The notes under the pieces: model-generated
Told to the model about the DNA's origin: nothing
What the model saw: only the letters and a program-made list of their open reading frames with translations
Database searches by the model: none
Translations under genes and position numbers: made by a program
In this document: positions 47,031 to 57,656 of the stretch, one piece after another
How positions within the stretch are numbered: position 1 is the stretch's first letter
How the letters are laid out: each line of letters begins with the position of its first letter
NCBI RefSeq assembly: GCF_009674535.1
Contig: NZ_WKJK01000006.1
Coordinates: 310,001 to 374,000, forward strand
Direction: 5' to 3'
Source: Duganella guangzhouensis
Lineage (GTDB): Bacteria > Pseudomonadota > Gammaproteobacteria > Burkholderiales > Burkholderiaceae_D
DNA length: 64,000 nucleotides

Positions 47031-49394
47031 ATGACCAACACTAATAAAGCGATTCAGACCCACATTCCCGGCTTCCCGCGCATTGGCGCGGCGCGCGAGC
47101 TCAAATTTGCACTGGAGCGCCACTGGCGCGGCGAACTATCCGAGGCCGGACTGGAAGAAATCGGCCGCGAACTGCGCGCGCGGCATTGGGCCTTGCAGCG
47201 CGAGGCCGGGCTGGATCTGGTGACGGTGGGCGACTTTGCGTTCTACGACCAGGTGGCCAGCCACATCCAGCTGTTCGGCTGCGAACCGGCGCGCTACGGC
47301 TTCAACGCCGAGCAATCGCCACTGCAGCGCTACTTCACCATGGCGCGCGGCCGCAGCGCTGATGTCACGCCAACCGCCGCCCACGACGCCGACTGCGGCT
47401 GCGGCCAGCCGCACGCCAGCACCAGCGCCGCCCTGCCCGCCGCCGCCGCGCTGGAAATGACCAAATGGTTCGACACCAACTACCACTACCTGGTGCCCGA
47501 ATTCAGCGCCGACACCAGCTTCACGCTGGCGGCCGAACGCCTGCTGGCCGAAGTGGCGGAAGCGCAAACGCTGGGCCACGCCGTCAAAGCCACGCTGATC
47601 GGCCCGCTGACCTTGCTGTGGCTGGGCAAATCCCGCGACGACAGCAACTTCGACCGCCTCTCCCTGCTGGAGCAACTGCTGCCGGCCTACAGCCAGCTGC
47701 TGCAGCGCCTGAAAGCGCAAGGCGTGCAATGGGTCCAGATTGACGAGCCCATCCTCGGCCTCGACCTGCCGGCCGCCTGGCGCAACGCCTTTGAAAACAC
47801 CTACTGGCAGCTGAACCAGGCCGGCGTGCCATTGCTGCTGGCCACCTATTTCTCGCCGCTGGAAGAAAACCTCAGCCTTGCGTGCCGCCTGCCGGTGGCC
47901 GGCCTGCACGTCGACGCCGTGCGCGCGCCGCACGAACTGACCAGCATTGCCGACTGGCTGCCGGTACACAAAGTACTGTCGGTCGGCATCGTCGACGGCC
48001 GCAATATCTGGCGCACCGACCTCGACGCCGCGCTGGCGAAACTGGCGCCCATCGTCGACAAGCGCGGCGGCAAACTGTGGCTGTCGTCCTCGTGCTCGCT
48101 GCTGCACGTGCCGTTCTCGCTGGCCGCCGAGCAGCACCTGGACGCCGACATCCGCGACTGGCTGGCCTTCGCCACCGAAAAGCTGGACGAGCTGCAACTG
48201 CTGAAACGCACGCTGCAAGGCGATGACACCAACGCCGCGCTGACCACCGCGCGCGCCGCCATCGCCAGCCGCCGCGCCAGCCCGCGCGTGCATCAGCCCG
48301 CAGTACGCGCCCGCCTCGACCAACTGCCGGCCGACGCCGACCAGCGCCGCTCCGGTTTCGCCGAGCGCCAGGCCGCACAACGCGCACGCTTCAAGCTGCC
48401 GTCGTTCCCCACCACCACCATCGGTTCCTTCCCGCAAACGCCGGCCATCCGCAGCGCCCGCGCCGCCCACAAGCGCGGCGAGCTTGACGCCGCCGGCTAT
48501 CAAGCCCAGATGCGCGCCGAAATCGCCGACGCCGTGCAGCGCCAGGAAGCACTGGGCCTGGACGTGCTGGTCCACGGCGAAGCCGAGCGCAACGACATGG
48601 TCGAATACTTTGGCGAACAGCTGGACGGCTTCACCTTCACGCAGCAGGGCTGGGTGCAATCCTACGGCTCGCGCTGCGTCAAGCCGCCCATCATCTACGG
48701 CGACGTCAACCGTCCCAAAGCCATGACCGTCGACTGGACCGTGCACGCGCAAAGCCTGACCGCCAAGCCGATGAAAGGCATGCTGACCGGCCCCATCACC
48801 ATCCTGCAATGGTCGTTCGTGCGCGACGACCAGCCACGCGCCGACACCGCGCTGCAGCTCGCGCTGGCGATCCGCGACGAGGTGACCGACCTGGAGCAGG
48901 CCGGCATCGGCATCATCCAGATTGACGAACCGGCGGTGCGCGAAGGCTTGCCGCTGCGCCGCAGCCGCTGGGACGGCTATCTGGACTGGGCCACGCGCGC
49001 TTTCCGCATCAGCGCCAGCGCGGTGGCGGACCGCACCCAGATCCACACCCACATGTGCTATGCCGAGTTCAACGACATCCTGCCGCAGATCGCCGCCATG
49101 GATGCCGACGTCATCACCATCGAGACCAGCCGTTCCGACATGGAGCTGCTGCACGGTTTCGGCCAGTTCGCCTATCCGAACGAAATCGGCCCCGGCGTCT
49201 ACGACATCCACTCGCCGCGCGTGCCGGACCAGCAAGACATGGTGCGCCTGCTACACAAAGCCAGCGCGGTGATCCCGCCGTCGCGGCTGTGGGTCAATCC
49301 GGATTGCGGCCTGAAGACGCGCGGCTGGGCTGAAACCGAAGCGGCGCTGCGTAACATGGTGGCCGCTGCTCAACAATTACGCAGCGTCTACTAA
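47031..49394 (+). CDS. metE: Cobalamin-independent methionine synthase
   Basis: The 787-residue enzyme has both halves of MetE; zinc ligands are His and Cys in [11 protein letters not shown] and Cys in [11 protein letters not shown]. It transfers the methyl group of 5-methyltetrahydropteroyl-triglutamate to homocysteine. Compared with the usual sequence before [12 protein letters not shown], residues about 110-140 carry an extra Ala/His/Cys-rich loop ([10 protein letters not shown]). The ATG at 47031 is preferred over the 47013 ATG. Confidence 0.95.
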   Translation: MTNTNKAIQTHIPGFPRIGAARELKFALERHWRGELSEAGLEEIGRELRARHWALQREAGLDLVTVGDFAFYDQVASHIQLFGCEPARYGFNAEQSPLQRYFTMARGRSADVTPTAAHDADCGCGQPHASTSAALPAAAALEMTKWFDTNYHYLVPEFSADTSFTLAAERLLAEVAEAQTLGHAVKATLIGPLTLLWLGKSRDDSNFDRLSLLEQLLPAYSQLLQRLKAQGVQWVQIDEPILGLDLPAAWRNAFENTYWQLNQAGVPLLLATYFSPLEENLSLACRLPVAGLHVDAVRAPHELTSIADWLPVHKVLSVGIVDGRNIWRTDLDAALAKLAPIVDKRGGKLWLSSSCSLLHVPFSLAAEQHLDADIRDWLAFATEKLDELQLLKRTLQGDDTNAALTTARAAIASRRASPRVHQPAVRARLDQLPADADQRRSGFAERQAAQRARFKLPSFPTTTIGSFPQTPAIRSARAAHKRGELDAAGYQAQMRAEIADAVQRQEALGLDVLVHGEAERNDMVEYFGEQLDGFTFTQQGWVQSYGSRCVKPPIIYGDVNRPKAMTVDWTVHAQSLTAKPMKGMLTGPITILQWSFVRDDQPRADTALQLALAIRDEVTDLEQAGIGIIQIDEPAVREGLPLRRSRWDGYLDWATRAFRISASAVADRTQIHTHMCYAEFNDILPQIAAMDADVITIETSRSDMELLHGFGQFAYPNEIGPGVYDIHSPRVPDQQDMVRLLHKASAVIPPSRLWVNPDCGLKTRGWAETEAALRNMVAAAQQLRSVY

Positions 49395-49409
49395 ACCCCG
49401 CATTTTTAC

Positions 49410-49432
49410 AGGCCCGCACGTTAGGCGGGCCT
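49410..49432 (+). terminator. Hairpin downstream of metE
   Basis: AGGCCCGC (49410-49417) pairs with GCGGGCCT (49425-49432), 15 bases after the metE stop, with only a loose T-rich stretch further on. Confidence 0.55.
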
Positions 49433-49507
49433 CCCCATCTGTCATTTTCCACAGTAGAATGTTGGTGCCTGCGCATGCGCGCGGGGATAACCCCTGATAC
49501 TGTCGCC

Positions 49508-50287
49508 ATGTCCAAGAGCCTGTTTCAAAAGCCCATCGAAATCAAAATTTCCACCGTAGTCGCCGTCTCCGCCATTCTGTCCACGGCGGACCGCATCGCG
49601 CTCGACGCGGCGCTGGCCGAAATGACCGGCGGCACCGCCGACTTCTTTGAAGACGACCTGACCGTGATCGACGTCGCCGCGCTGCCGGCCGGCTGCGATC
49701 CGATCGACTGGGGCGGCCTGATCGCCCTGCTGAAAAAATACCGCCTGAACCCTGTCGCCGTGCGCAACGCGCCGCCGGAAATGGCCGCCGCCATCGCCGC
49801 CCACGGCCTGAGCCTGGAAACCGCCAGCGCCAAGCCCAAGGACGAAGCGCCGGCCGAACCGAAGCCGGCCGCGCCGGCACCGACGCCAGTAGCCGTGAGC
49901 GCCGCCCAGGCGCAACCGCCGGCCGCCGCCAGCAACGGCACCGACGTGATGATCATCGACACCCCGGTGCGCGCCGGCCAGCGCATTTACGCGCGCGGCT
50001 GCGACCTGGTGGTCACCGCCGTGGTCAACAACGGCGCTGAAATCATCGCCGACGGCAGCATTCACGTGTACAACACCCTGAATGGCCGCGCGCTGGCCGG
50101 CGCCTCCGGCAATGCCCAGGCGCGCATTTTTGCAATGAATATGTCGCCGGAGCTGGTCTCCATCGCCGGCGTCTACCGAACGTTTGAAGACGGATTCCCA
50201 ACGGAATATGCACGCTCGCCCACGCAAATTCGCTTGGTCGGCGACCGAATCGATATACTATCTGTCAATTCTGCTAACCGCGCTTGA
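49508..50287 (+). CDS. minC: Septum-site inhibitor MinC
   Basis: The 259-residue protein has a MinC N-terminal domain, a Pro/Ala/Lys-rich linker (about residues 110-155) and the C-terminal beta-helix domain ([18 protein letters not shown] onward, with [12 protein letters not shown]). It blocks FtsZ assembly away from mid-cell when recruited by MinD. The ATG at 49508 begins the homology. It opens the minCDE operon; minD starts 26 bases after its stop. Confidence 0.93.
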   Translation: MSKSLFQKPIEIKISTVVAVSAILSTADRIALDAALAEMTGGTADFFEDDLTVIDVAALPAGCDPIDWGGLIALLKKYRLNPVAVRNAPPEMAAAIAAHGLSLETASAKPKDEAPAEPKPAAPAPTPVAVSAAQAQPPAAASNGTDVMIIDTPVRAGQRIYARGCDLVVTAVVNNGAEIIADGSIHVYNTLNGRALAGASGNAQARIFAMNMSPELVSIAGVYRTFEDGFPTEYARSPTQIRLVGDRIDILSVNSANRA

Positions 50288-50313
50288 AACCACCTCTCTT
50301 AAAGGATTAATCT

Positions 50314-51129
50314 GTGGCGAGAATTATTGTTGTGACGTCCGGCAAAGGTGGTGTGGGTAAGACCACCACCAGTGCCAGCTTTTCCACCGGCCTGGCGATG
50401 CGCGGCCATAAGACCGCAGTGATCGACTTCGACGTCGGCCTGCGTAACCTCGATCTGATCATGGGCTGCGAACGCCGCGTGGTCTACGACCTGATCAACG
50501 TGATCAACAAGGAAGCCACGCTGACCCAGGCGCTGATCAAGGACAAGCACTGCGACAACCTGTTCATCCTGCCGGCCTCGCAGACGCGCGACAAGGACGC
50601 GCTGTCCGAAGACGGCGTGGAAGTGGTGCTGCACGAGCTGATCAACATGGGCTTCGAGTTCATCATCTGCGACTCGCCGGCCGGCATCGAACATGGCGCG
50701 CTGATGGCGCTGACCTTTGCCGATGAAGCCGTCATCGTCACCAACCCGGAAGTGTCGTCGGTGCGCGATTCCGACCGCATTCTGGGCATCATCCAGGCCA
50801 AGTCACGCCGCGCCCAAACCGGCGGCGAACCGGTCAAGGAACACCTGCTGATCACCCGCTACTCGCCGAAACGGGTGGAAGCGGACGAGATGCTGTCGTA
50901 CGAAGATGTACAGGAAATCCTGCGCATTCCTCTGATCGGTATCATTCCGGAGTCGGAACAAGTGCTGCATGCTTCGAACCAGGGTAACCCGGCGATTCAC
51001 TTCAAAGGCACGGATGTGGCACAAGCCTACGAAGACGTGGTGACGCGCTTCCTCGGCCAAGAGGTGCCGCTGCGCTTCACCAACTATGAGAAGCCGGGCC
51101 TGTTGCAGCGTATCTTTGGGAGCAAGTAA
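50314..51129 (+). CDS. minD: Septum-site ATPase MinD
   Basis: The 271-residue membrane-cycling ATPase has the deviant Walker A GKGGVGKTT (residues 10-18), and an amphipathic C-terminal tail (KPGLLQRIFGSK) for membrane binding. It starts with GTG after AAAGGATTAATCT. MinD carries MinC to the poles and is released by MinE. Confidence 0.96.
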   Translation: MARIIVVTSGKGGVGKTTTSASFSTGLAMRGHKTAVIDFDVGLRNLDLIMGCERRVVYDLINVINKEATLTQALIKDKHCDNLFILPASQTRDKDALSEDGVEVVLHELINMGFEFIICDSPAGIEHGALMALTFADEAVIVTNPEVSSVRDSDRILGIIQAKSRRAQTGGEPVKEHLLITRYSPKRVEADEMLSYEDVQEILRIPLIGIIPESEQVLHASNQGNPAIHFKGTDVAQAYEDVVTRFLGQEVPLRFTNYEKPGLLQRIFGSK

Positions 51130-51131
51130 TC

Positions 51132-51383
51132 ATGGCCCTGCTTTCTTTCCTGTTTCCGCCGAAGCCCAAGACCGCCACCGCGGCCAAGGAGCGTCTGCAG
51201 ATCATCATCGCGCGTGAGCGCAACGGCCGCGCCGGTCCGGACTTCCTGCCGGCGCTGCACAAGGAACTGATCGAGGTGATTTCCAAGTACACCAAGGTCA
51301 ATGCCGACGACATCAAGATCTCGCTGGACCGCCAGGGCAACCTGGAAGTGCTCGATGTGAACGTGGTCCTGCCGGACGCGTGA
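51132..51383 (+). CDS. minE: Cell division topological factor MinE
   Basis: The 83-residue protein has the N-terminal membrane/MinD-contact region (LLSFLFPPKPKTATAAKERLQIIIARER) and the dimerisation domain. It stimulates MinD ATPase and sets pole-to-pole oscillation. It begins 2 bases after minD and its stop abuts the stop of the convergent DUF697-like gene. Confidence 0.95.
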   Translation: MALLSFLFPPKPKTATAAKERLQIIIARERNGRAGPDFLPALHKELIEVISKYTKVNADDIKISLDRQGNLEVLDVNVVLPDA

Positions 51384-51896
51384 TCAGGCGGGCCGGTGCA
51401 CGCCGGCCGCCACCAATTCCTGCGCCACCCTGACACAGGCTTCCACGTGCTGGTAGCCAATCTGCCGGAACGCATAAAAGCCGATGCCGGCCGAGGCCAG
51501 CTGCCCGGCGAAGGGCACCAGCTTGCCGGCCTGCCGCGCCACCGCCTTGAAGCCGGTGCGGCGCAATAACTGGGTGACGACTTCGCGCGTCACCAGTTTC
51601 CCCACCAGCATGCCGCCGACGCCCATCGCCGCCTCGTAAGCGATGACGCGGAATCTCGGCTGCAGCCGCTCGATCTGCCGCTCGGACAGGCCGAACTCCT
51701 GATTGATGTCGTCAATTAACAGCGCAAACATGCGCAGGTCGGACACCACGTCCAGCCCGGGAATCGGCACTGCGGCCACACCGGCCGACACCATGGCGCG
51801 GCGCCGCACCAGCTGACGGCAACGTTCGCGCACGGCATCGATGTCGCGCGCCGAGGCCGGCACCAGCGTCCAATTTGTGTCTTTTTTGCCGCTCAT
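51384..51896 (-). CDS. DUF697-like small protein
   Basis: The 170-residue protein has a hydrophobic hairpin with AGVAAVPIPGLDVVSDLRM, then an amphipathic region and a second Gly-rich hydrophobic stretch (AYEAAMGVGGMLVGKLV). The PIPGLD motif is typical of DUF697/YcjF-like proteins, some of which are linked to GTPases. The start at 51896 has GGGAGGGG upstream. Function is unknown. Confidence 0.65.
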   Translation of the reverse strand: MSGKKDTNWTLVPASARDIDAVRERCRQLVRRRAMVSAGVAAVPIPGLDVVSDLRMFALLIDDINQEFGLSERQIERLQPRFRVIAYEAAMGVGGMLVGKLVTREVVTQLLRRTGFKAVARQAGKLVPFAGQLASAGIGFYAFRQIGYQHVEACVRVAQELVAAGVHRPA

Positions 51897-52132
51897 CACC
51901 CCTCCCGGCCTGCCTTGACGATTCTTTCCATTTTTCAACTAGTGCATTGAATTCAGCGTTTTTCCAGTGTACCGTGTATTCAATATGCGGTCGCGCACAG
52001 GGAATGCAAGCATTGCCAAGATGTTACAATTGATGTCTCACAGAAAAAATTTTTGGCGTTTTTGCTAAGAAATTTGTAAATCTCTGTTATATTTGGAGTG
52101 ACTTCTCCTTAACATTTTCGACAGGCAGCAGC

Positions 52133-52822
52133 ATGAGAATCGCCGTACTCGACAACGACCGCAGCCAGGCCGACCTGATCTGCCAGGTGCTGACCTCGGC
52201 CGGACACATCTGCCACAGCTTCCAGACCGCCAAGGACGTGTTGGCCCAGTTGCGCAAGGACAGCTACGACATGCTGATCCTCGATTGGCAAGTGGTCGAC
52301 ATGGGCGGTGCCGAGGTGCTGCGCCGGGCCAAGGAAAAGCTGCCGGACAACGCCCCGGTGCTGTTCCTGACCACCAGTTCCGGTGAAGACGACATCGTCG
52401 CCGGCCTCGCCGCCGGTGCCGACGACTATATGATCAAGCCGCTGCGACGCAGCGAGATGGTAGCGCGGGTGCAAGCCCTGCTGCGCCGCGCCTATCCGGC
52501 GCAAAACGGCGCCGAACAGCTGCAATTCGGTCAATATGTGTTTGAAACCCGCCCCGGCCGGCTGCTGATGGACGGCATAGTGTTGGATGTAACCCACAAA
52601 GAGTTCTATCTGGCACTGCTATTTTTCCGCAATATCGGCCGTCCGCTGTCGCGCGCCTACATCCACGAAGCGGTGTGGATACGCGAAACCGCCGTGCCGT
52701 CGCGCACCATGGACACCCACGTCTCGCGGGTCCGCAACAAGTTGCAATTAAAGCCAGAAAACGGCTTCCGTCTGGTCCCCGTCTACAGCTATGGTTACCG
52801 CCTGGAAAAACTCGGCGCCTGA
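52133..52822 (+). CDS. Orphan OmpR-type response regulator
   Basis: The 229-residue protein has a receiver with Asp51 (LILDWQVVDMGG) and Lys near 102, and a winged-helix domain containing MDTHVSRVRNKLQL and YGYRLEKL. It is preceded by an AT-rich gap (51897-52132) and no kinase gene is adjacent, so its phosphodonor must be elsewhere. It is followed by hemA on the same strand 100 bases later. Confidence 0.87.
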   Translation: MRIAVLDNDRSQADLICQVLTSAGHICHSFQTAKDVLAQLRKDSYDMLILDWQVVDMGGAEVLRRAKEKLPDNAPVLFLTTSSGEDDIVAGLAAGADDYMIKPLRRSEMVARVQALLRRAYPAQNGAEQLQFGQYVFETRPGRLLMDGIVLDVTHKEFYLALLFFRNIGRPLSRAYIHEAVWIRETAVPSRTMDTHVSRVRNKLQLKPENGFRLVPVYSYGYRLEKLGA

Positions 52823-52922
52823 CCTTCCGTATGGAAAGCGTTCCTGCCTTTGGGCAGTCCCACGGGCAACATGAAGGCAGTAGGGTTATAATGACCGCGT
52901 AATTAATGCCTCTGGACCCGAA

Positions 52923-54197
52923 ATGCAGCTGCTTGCCGTCGGCCTCAACCACAACACCGCACCGGTCTCGCTACGCGAGCAGCTGGCGTTCGCCCCTGAC
53001 CAACTGGCGCAGGCGGTGATGGCGGCGCGTTCGTGGTTTGAACGCATCGACCATCGCGGTTCCGACGAAGCGGCCATTCTGTCCACCTGCAACCGCACCG
53101 AGCTGTACGCGGCCAGCACCGCACCCGACCCGCTCGATGCCGGCGCCCATTTCCTGGCCGATTTCCATAAACTGAACTACGCCGAGCTGCGTCCGCATCT
53201 GTACATGCTGCCGCAGCACGACGCGGTGCGCCACACTTTCCGCGTCGCCTCCGGGCTGGATTCGATGGTGCTGGGCGAAACCCAGATCCTGGGCCAGATC
53301 AAGGATGCGATCCGCACCGCCGACGAAGCCGGCGGCCTCGGCACTTATCTGCACCAGCTGTTCCAGCGCTCGTTCTCGGTGGCCAAGGAAGTGCGCAGCA
53401 CCACCGAAATCGGCGCCCACAGCGTATCGATGGCGGCCGCCGCCGTGCGACTGTCGCAGCGCATCTTCGACAAGATCGCCGAACAGAACGTGCTGTTCAT
53501 CGGCGCCGGCGAGATGATTGAACTGTGCGCCACCCACTTCGCGGCGCAGAACCCGAAAACCATCACCATCGCCAACCGCACGCTGGAACGCGGCGAAATG
53601 CTGGCGCACCGCTTCGGCGGCCGCGCCATCCGCCTGGCCGATCTGCAGGACAAGCTGCACCAGTACGACATCGTGATTTCCTGCACCGCCTCGTCGCTGC
53701 CGCTGATCGGCCTCGGCATGGTGGAACGCGCCATCAAGGCACGCCGCCACAAACCGATGTTCATGGTCGACCTGGCCGTGCCGCGCGATATCGAGCCGGA
53801 AGTGGCGCGCCTCAACGACGCCTTCCTGTACACCGTCGACGACCTCGGCAAGGTGGTTCAGACCGGCATCGAAAACCGCCAGGCCGCCGTGGCCCAGGCC
53901 GAAGCCATCATTGAAACCCGGGTGCAATCCTTCATGCACTGGATCGACGACCGCGCCGTGGTGCCGGTGATCCAGCATCTGCAGGAAAACGGCGAAGCGC
54001 TGCGCCAGATGGAACTGGAACGCGCCCGCAAGATGCTGGCCAAGGGCGAGGACGTCGACGCCGTGCTGGAAGCACTGTCGCGCGGCCTGACCGCCAAATT
54101 CATGCACGGTCCGCAGCAAGCGCTGCACCGCGCCCAGGGCGAAGAACGCGCCCACCTGGCAGAGATCCTGCCACCGATGTTCCGCGGCCGCCGTTAG
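52923..54197 (+). CDS. hemA: Glutamyl-tRNA reductase
   Basis: The 424-residue enzyme has [13 protein letters not shown] at the N-terminus, the catalytic Cys56 in [10 protein letters not shown], the NADPH segment [11 protein letters not shown] and a C-terminal dimerisation helix. It makes glutamate-1-semialdehyde, the first committed step of C5-pathway haem synthesis. It precedes prfA, a common gene order. Confidence 0.96.
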   Translation: MQLLAVGLNHNTAPVSLREQLAFAPDQLAQAVMAARSWFERIDHRGSDEAAILSTCNRTELYAASTAPDPLDAGAHFLADFHKLNYAELRPHLYMLPQHDAVRHTFRVASGLDSMVLGETQILGQIKDAIRTADEAGGLGTYLHQLFQRSFSVAKEVRSTTEIGAHSVSMAAAAVRLSQRIFDKIAEQNVLFIGAGEMIELCATHFAAQNPKTITIANRTLERGEMLAHRFGGRAIRLADLQDKLHQYDIVISCTASSLPLIGLGMVERAIKARRHKPMFMVDLAVPRDIEPEVARLNDAFLYTVDDLGKVVQTGIENRQAAVAQAEAIIETRVQSFMHWIDDRAVVPVIQHLQENGEALRQMELERARKMLAKGEDVDAVLEALSRGLTAKFMHGPQQALHRAQGEERAHLAEILPPMFRGRR

Positions 54198-54284
54198 CGG
54201 CGCCCGCTTGCGGCTCGCTCGCCGCCCCTCCGCACTCCCCTCGCCGCCCGCGCGCGGCGCCTGCTTCACCCTCTGAGAACACCT

Positions 54285-55364
54285 ATGAAACCATCCATGC
54301 TGGCCAAGCTCGATCAACTGGCGAATCGCCTGGTCGAACTCGATGAATTGCTGATGTCCGAAGGCGCCACCAACAATATGGACGCCTACCGCAAGATGAA
54401 CCGCGAACACGCCGAAATCGGCCCGCTGGTGGCGGTCTACAAGTCCTACCAGGAAGCGCTGGCCGACATCGAAGCGGCGCAGGAGATGCTGGCCGATCCC
54501 GACATGAAGGACTTTGCGCAGGAAGAAATCGACAGCGCCAAGGCCCGCACCGCCGAGCTGGATCTGGAACTGCAGAAAATGCTGCTGCCGAAGGACGCCA
54601 ACGACGAGCGCAACATCTTCCTCGAAATCCGCGCCGGCACCGGCGGCGACGAGTCGGCGCTGTTCGCCGGCGACCTGCTGCGCATGTACACCCGCTTTGC
54701 CGAGCGCAATCGCTGGCAGGTGGAGATGGTGTCGGAATCGGCGTCCGATCTGGGCGGCTACCGCGAGGTGATCGTGCGCCTGGTCGGCAACGGCGTGTAT
54801 TCCAAGCTGAAGTTCGAATCCGGCGGCCACCGCGTGCAGCGCGTGCCGGCCACCGAAACCCAGGGCCGCATCCACACCTCGGCCTGCACGGTGGCGGTGA
54901 TGCCGGAAGCCGACGAGGTCGAAGACGTCAACATCAACCCGTCCGAGCTGCGCATCGACACCTACCGCGCTTCCGGCGCCGGCGGCCAGCACATCAACAA
55001 GACCGACTCCGCCGTGCGCATCACCCACCTGCCGACCGGCATCGTGGTCGAGTGCCAGGACGACCGCTCGCAACACAAGAACAAGGCGCAGGCGATGAAG
55101 GTGCTGGCCACCCGCATCAAGGACGTGCAACTGCGCGAGGCGCAGGCCAAGGAAGCGGCCACCCGCAAGAGCCTGATCGGTTCCGGCGACCGCAGCGAAC
55201 GCATCCGCACCTACAACTACCCGCAGGGGCGCATGACCGACCACCGCATCAACCTCACGCTGTACAAGCTGGACTTCATCATGGACGGCGACCTGGCCGA
55301 AATGACCAATGCGCTGATCGCCGAGCACCAGGCCGAACTGCTGGCGGCGCTGGGCGATAATTAA
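54285..55364 (+). CDS. prfA: Peptide chain release factor 1
   Basis: The 359-residue factor has the GGQ motif in [16 protein letters not shown] (about residue 230) and the stop-codon recognition tripeptide in [10 protein letters not shown]. It terminates at UAA and UAG. The product of prmC, two genes downstream, methylates the GGQ glutamine. Confidence 0.96.
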   Translation: MKPSMLAKLDQLANRLVELDELLMSEGATNNMDAYRKMNREHAEIGPLVAVYKSYQEALADIEAAQEMLADPDMKDFAQEEIDSAKARTAELDLELQKMLLPKDANDERNIFLEIRAGTGGDESALFAGDLLRMYTRFAERNRWQVEMVSESASDLGGYREVIVRLVGNGVYSKLKFESGGHRVQRVPATETQGRIHTSACTVAVMPEADEVEDVNINPSELRIDTYRASGAGGQHINKTDSAVRITHLPTGIVVECQDDRSQHKNKAQAMKVLATRIKDVQLREAQAKEAATRKSLIGSGDRSERIRTYNYPQGRMTDHRINLTLYKLDFIMDGDLAEMTNALIAEHQAELLAALGDN

Positions 55365-55439
55365 AAGTGATTAATCGCGGCCTAAGGCTGAATTGGCAAC
55401 TTTGTGCGAGAATTCCCCGATTCTTCCAAGGACTCTGAC

Positions 55440-55910
55440 ATGATACATACCCGCTCCCTGCTGCTGTCCATCGCCATCGCCGCCTTCGGTCTGATCGGCG
55501 TCGCCCTGTACCTGCAGCACGGGCTGGACATGCTGCCCTGCCCGCTGTGCGTGATCCAGCGCTACCTGTTCATCGCCATCGGCGTGTTCGCCCTGATCGG
55601 CGCCTACACCAGCAAGCCCAAGGCGCTGGCCGGGGTTGGCCTGCTGGCCGCGCTGGGCGGCCTGGGCACCGCCGGCAAGCACCTGTGGGTGCTGGCGCAT
55701 CCGGGCCTGTCGTGCGGCATCGATCCGATGGAGACCTTCCTCAACAAAATCCCCACCGCCACCGCGCTGCCCTTCCTGTTCCGCGCCGACGGCCTGTGCG
55801 AGGACGCGCTGGCGCCATGGTTCGGCCTGTCGATTCCACAATGGTCGTTCCTGTGGTTCGGCCTGTTCACGCTGGCGCTGGGCTGGCTGCTGGTGCGCCG
55901 CGTACGATGA
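55440..55910 (+). CDS. dsbB: Disulfide bond formation protein B
   Basis: The 156-residue inner-membrane protein has four hydrophobic helices and the two redox pairs Cys34-Cys37 (CPLC) and Cys92/Cys120. It reoxidises DsbA and passes electrons to quinone. The ATG at 55440 follows AAGGA. It is 75 bases after prfA and overlaps prmC by four bases (ATGA). Confidence 0.93.
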   Translation: MIHTRSLLLSIAIAAFGLIGVALYLQHGLDMLPCPLCVIQRYLFIAIGVFALIGAYTSKPKALAGVGLLAALGGLGTAGKHLWVLAHPGLSCGIDPMETFLNKIPTATALPFLFRADGLCEDALAPWFGLSIPQWSFLWFGLFTLALGWLLVRRVR

Positions 55911-56749
55911 TCACCACGCTGGATGCGATTCAGGCCGGCGTCACGCTGGCCGCGCTGCAACGCCAGTCGCTGCTGGACGCGCTGGATAACCGCGTGCTGC
56001 TATGCCACGCGCTGCAGCTGAACCGCATCGCCCTGATCACCCAGTCCGAGCGCGCGCTGAGCGAAGACGAAGCGCAGCGCTTCGCCGCGCTGGTGCAACG
56101 CCGCCTGGATGGCGAGCCGATCGCCTACATCGTCGGCCAACGCGAATTTTTCGGCCTGCCGTTTGAAGTCGGCAGCGCGGTGCTGATACCGCGTCCCGAC
56201 ACCGAACTGCTGGTCGAACTGACGCTGGAACGCCTGCCGCCGCAAGGCCGCGCGCTCGATATGGGCACCGGCAGCGGCGCCATCGCGGTTGCCGTGGCCC
56301 ACAGCCGGCCCGACGCCGACGTCACCGCGCTCGACGTCAGCCCCGAGGCGTTGGCGGTGGCACGCCGCAACGCCGCCGCCAACAACGCCCGCGTCACCTT
56401 CCTGCACAGCGACTGGTACGCCGCCATACACGATGCCGCACCGTTCGACATCATCGCCTCCAACCCACCCTACATCGCCAGCGGCGACCACCACCTGTCC
56501 GAAGGCGATTTGCGCTACGAACCGCAAAGCGCGCTGACCGACCACGCCGACGGCCTGTCGGCGCTGCGCACCATCATCGCCGGCGCGCCGGCCCACCTCA
56601 GGCCGCAGGGCTGGTTGCTGATGGAACACGGCTACGATCAAGCGGAACAAGTGCGCGCGCTGCTGACAGCAGCCGGCTACGCCGAGGTGCAAAGCTGGCG
56701 CGACCTGGCCGGCATCGAGCGCGTCACAGGAGGCCGTCTCGCGGCCTGA
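55907..56749 (+). CDS. prmC: Release-factor glutamine N5-methyltransferase
   Basis: The 280-residue enzyme has an N-terminal helical bundle and a class I methyltransferase domain with DMGTGSGAIAVAVA for S-adenosylmethionine and the catalytic NPPY. It methylates the GGQ glutamine of release factors 1 and 2. Its start is set by the overlap with dsbB, and its 3' end overlaps the convergent kinase-like gene by 26 bases. Confidence 0.94.
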   Translation: MITTLDAIQAGVTLAALQRQSLLDALDNRVLLCHALQLNRIALITQSERALSEDEAQRFAALVQRRLDGEPIAYIVGQREFFGLPFEVGSAVLIPRPDTELLVELTLERLPPQGRALDMGTGSGAIAVAVAHSRPDADVTALDVSPEALAVARRNAAANNARVTFLHSDWYAAIHDAAPFDIIASNPPYIASGDHHLSEGDLRYEPQSALTDHADGLSALRTIIAGAPAHLRPQGWLLMEHGYDQAEQVRALLTAAGYAEVQSWRDLAGIERVTGGRLAA

Positions 56750-57656
56750 TCTGCAGGCGCCGGCGTAGCGCCGACAGCAGCATGGCCGGCGGCGCCGGCT
56801 TGTACAGCACCTCGATGAAATCCTCCGGCCGCGTCGGCGGCAGCAGCGCATGCAGCAACACCGGCGGCGCTTCCTCGCGCGGCCAGATATCCCACACGCT
56901 TTCGTCGGCACACAGGATCAGCGCCGGATCGCGGTCCGCCGGCTCGTACTGCACGTCGAACTCGGCGCTTTCCAGAATCTCGCTCAGATAGTCCTGCATC
57001 GGCTGATGCGGCTCCAGCAGCAGGATGGCGTGACCGGCGCCAAACGGTTCCGGCCAGTCGAAGTGCGGCGCCGGCGGCATCGCCTCCTCTTCACACGCCA
57101 GCGGCATGCTGACCTCGAAGCGCAGCGCGTCGCCGCTCTGCTGCAACTGGCCGCCCATGGCGCGCACCAGATGCGCCGCCACCATCACGCCGGGCAAGAT
57201 GCGTTCGTCGGTCAGCGAGGCGGTCACCGCACTCCAGGGGCCGTCCGGCTGGCCGGCCTGGAACTGCAGCCGCAGCGCCGTGCCGCTGCACCCCGCCTGC
57301 AGCGCCAGATGGCCGCCAGAGTGATCGCGCAGGCGCGCCATCACCTGGGTCAGGCGGCGCGCGTCCAGCAATGCCAGCGCAGGCAGCTCGGCGCTGTCAT
57401 GCTTCACATGCCGCATCAACGCATGCAGATAAGCCGGCGCCGCCGCCAGCTCGGGCGGTTGCAGCTCGTAGCGCGCGCATTCCTGCAGGTCGGACAGCCA
57501 TTCCAGCTGACGCCGCGCCTCGTGCTCCAGCGTGTGCAAATCGATAAAGCCGGTACTGGCGCTGGTGGCGATGCGCGCCAGCGGCGCGCGCAGGTCGTGG
57601 TTCAGCGCCGCCAGCAGACGGGCGCGGATGCGCTGGGCTTCCACCTTGCTGGTCAC
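56724..57656 (-). CDS. Degenerate histidine kinase-receiver protein
   Basis: The 310-residue protein keeps a HisKA-like helix with the phospho-acceptor His (LNHDLRAPLARI), but the ATPase region lacks a recognisable N-box and DxGxG motif, and the C-terminal receiver-like domain lacks the acceptor Asp while retaining the late Lys (LYKPAPPAML). It may be a phosphotransfer or scaffold protein rather than an active kinase. It starts with GTG overlapping the regulator stop (GTGA). Confidence 0.65.
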   Translation of the reverse strand: MTSKVEAQRIRARLLAALNHDLRAPLARIATSASTGFIDLHTLEHEARRQLEWLSDLQECARYELQPPELAAAPAYLHALMRHVKHDSAELPALALLDARRLTQVMARLRDHSGGHLALQAGCSGTALRLQFQAGQPDGPWSAVTASLTDERILPGVMVAAHLVRAMGGQLQQSGDALRFEVSMPLACEEEAMPPAPHFDWPEPFGAGHAILLLEPHQPMQDYLSEILESAEFDVQYEPADRDPALILCADESVWDIWPREEAPPVLLHALLPPTRPEDFIEVLYKPAPPAMLLSALRRRLQIRPRDGLL

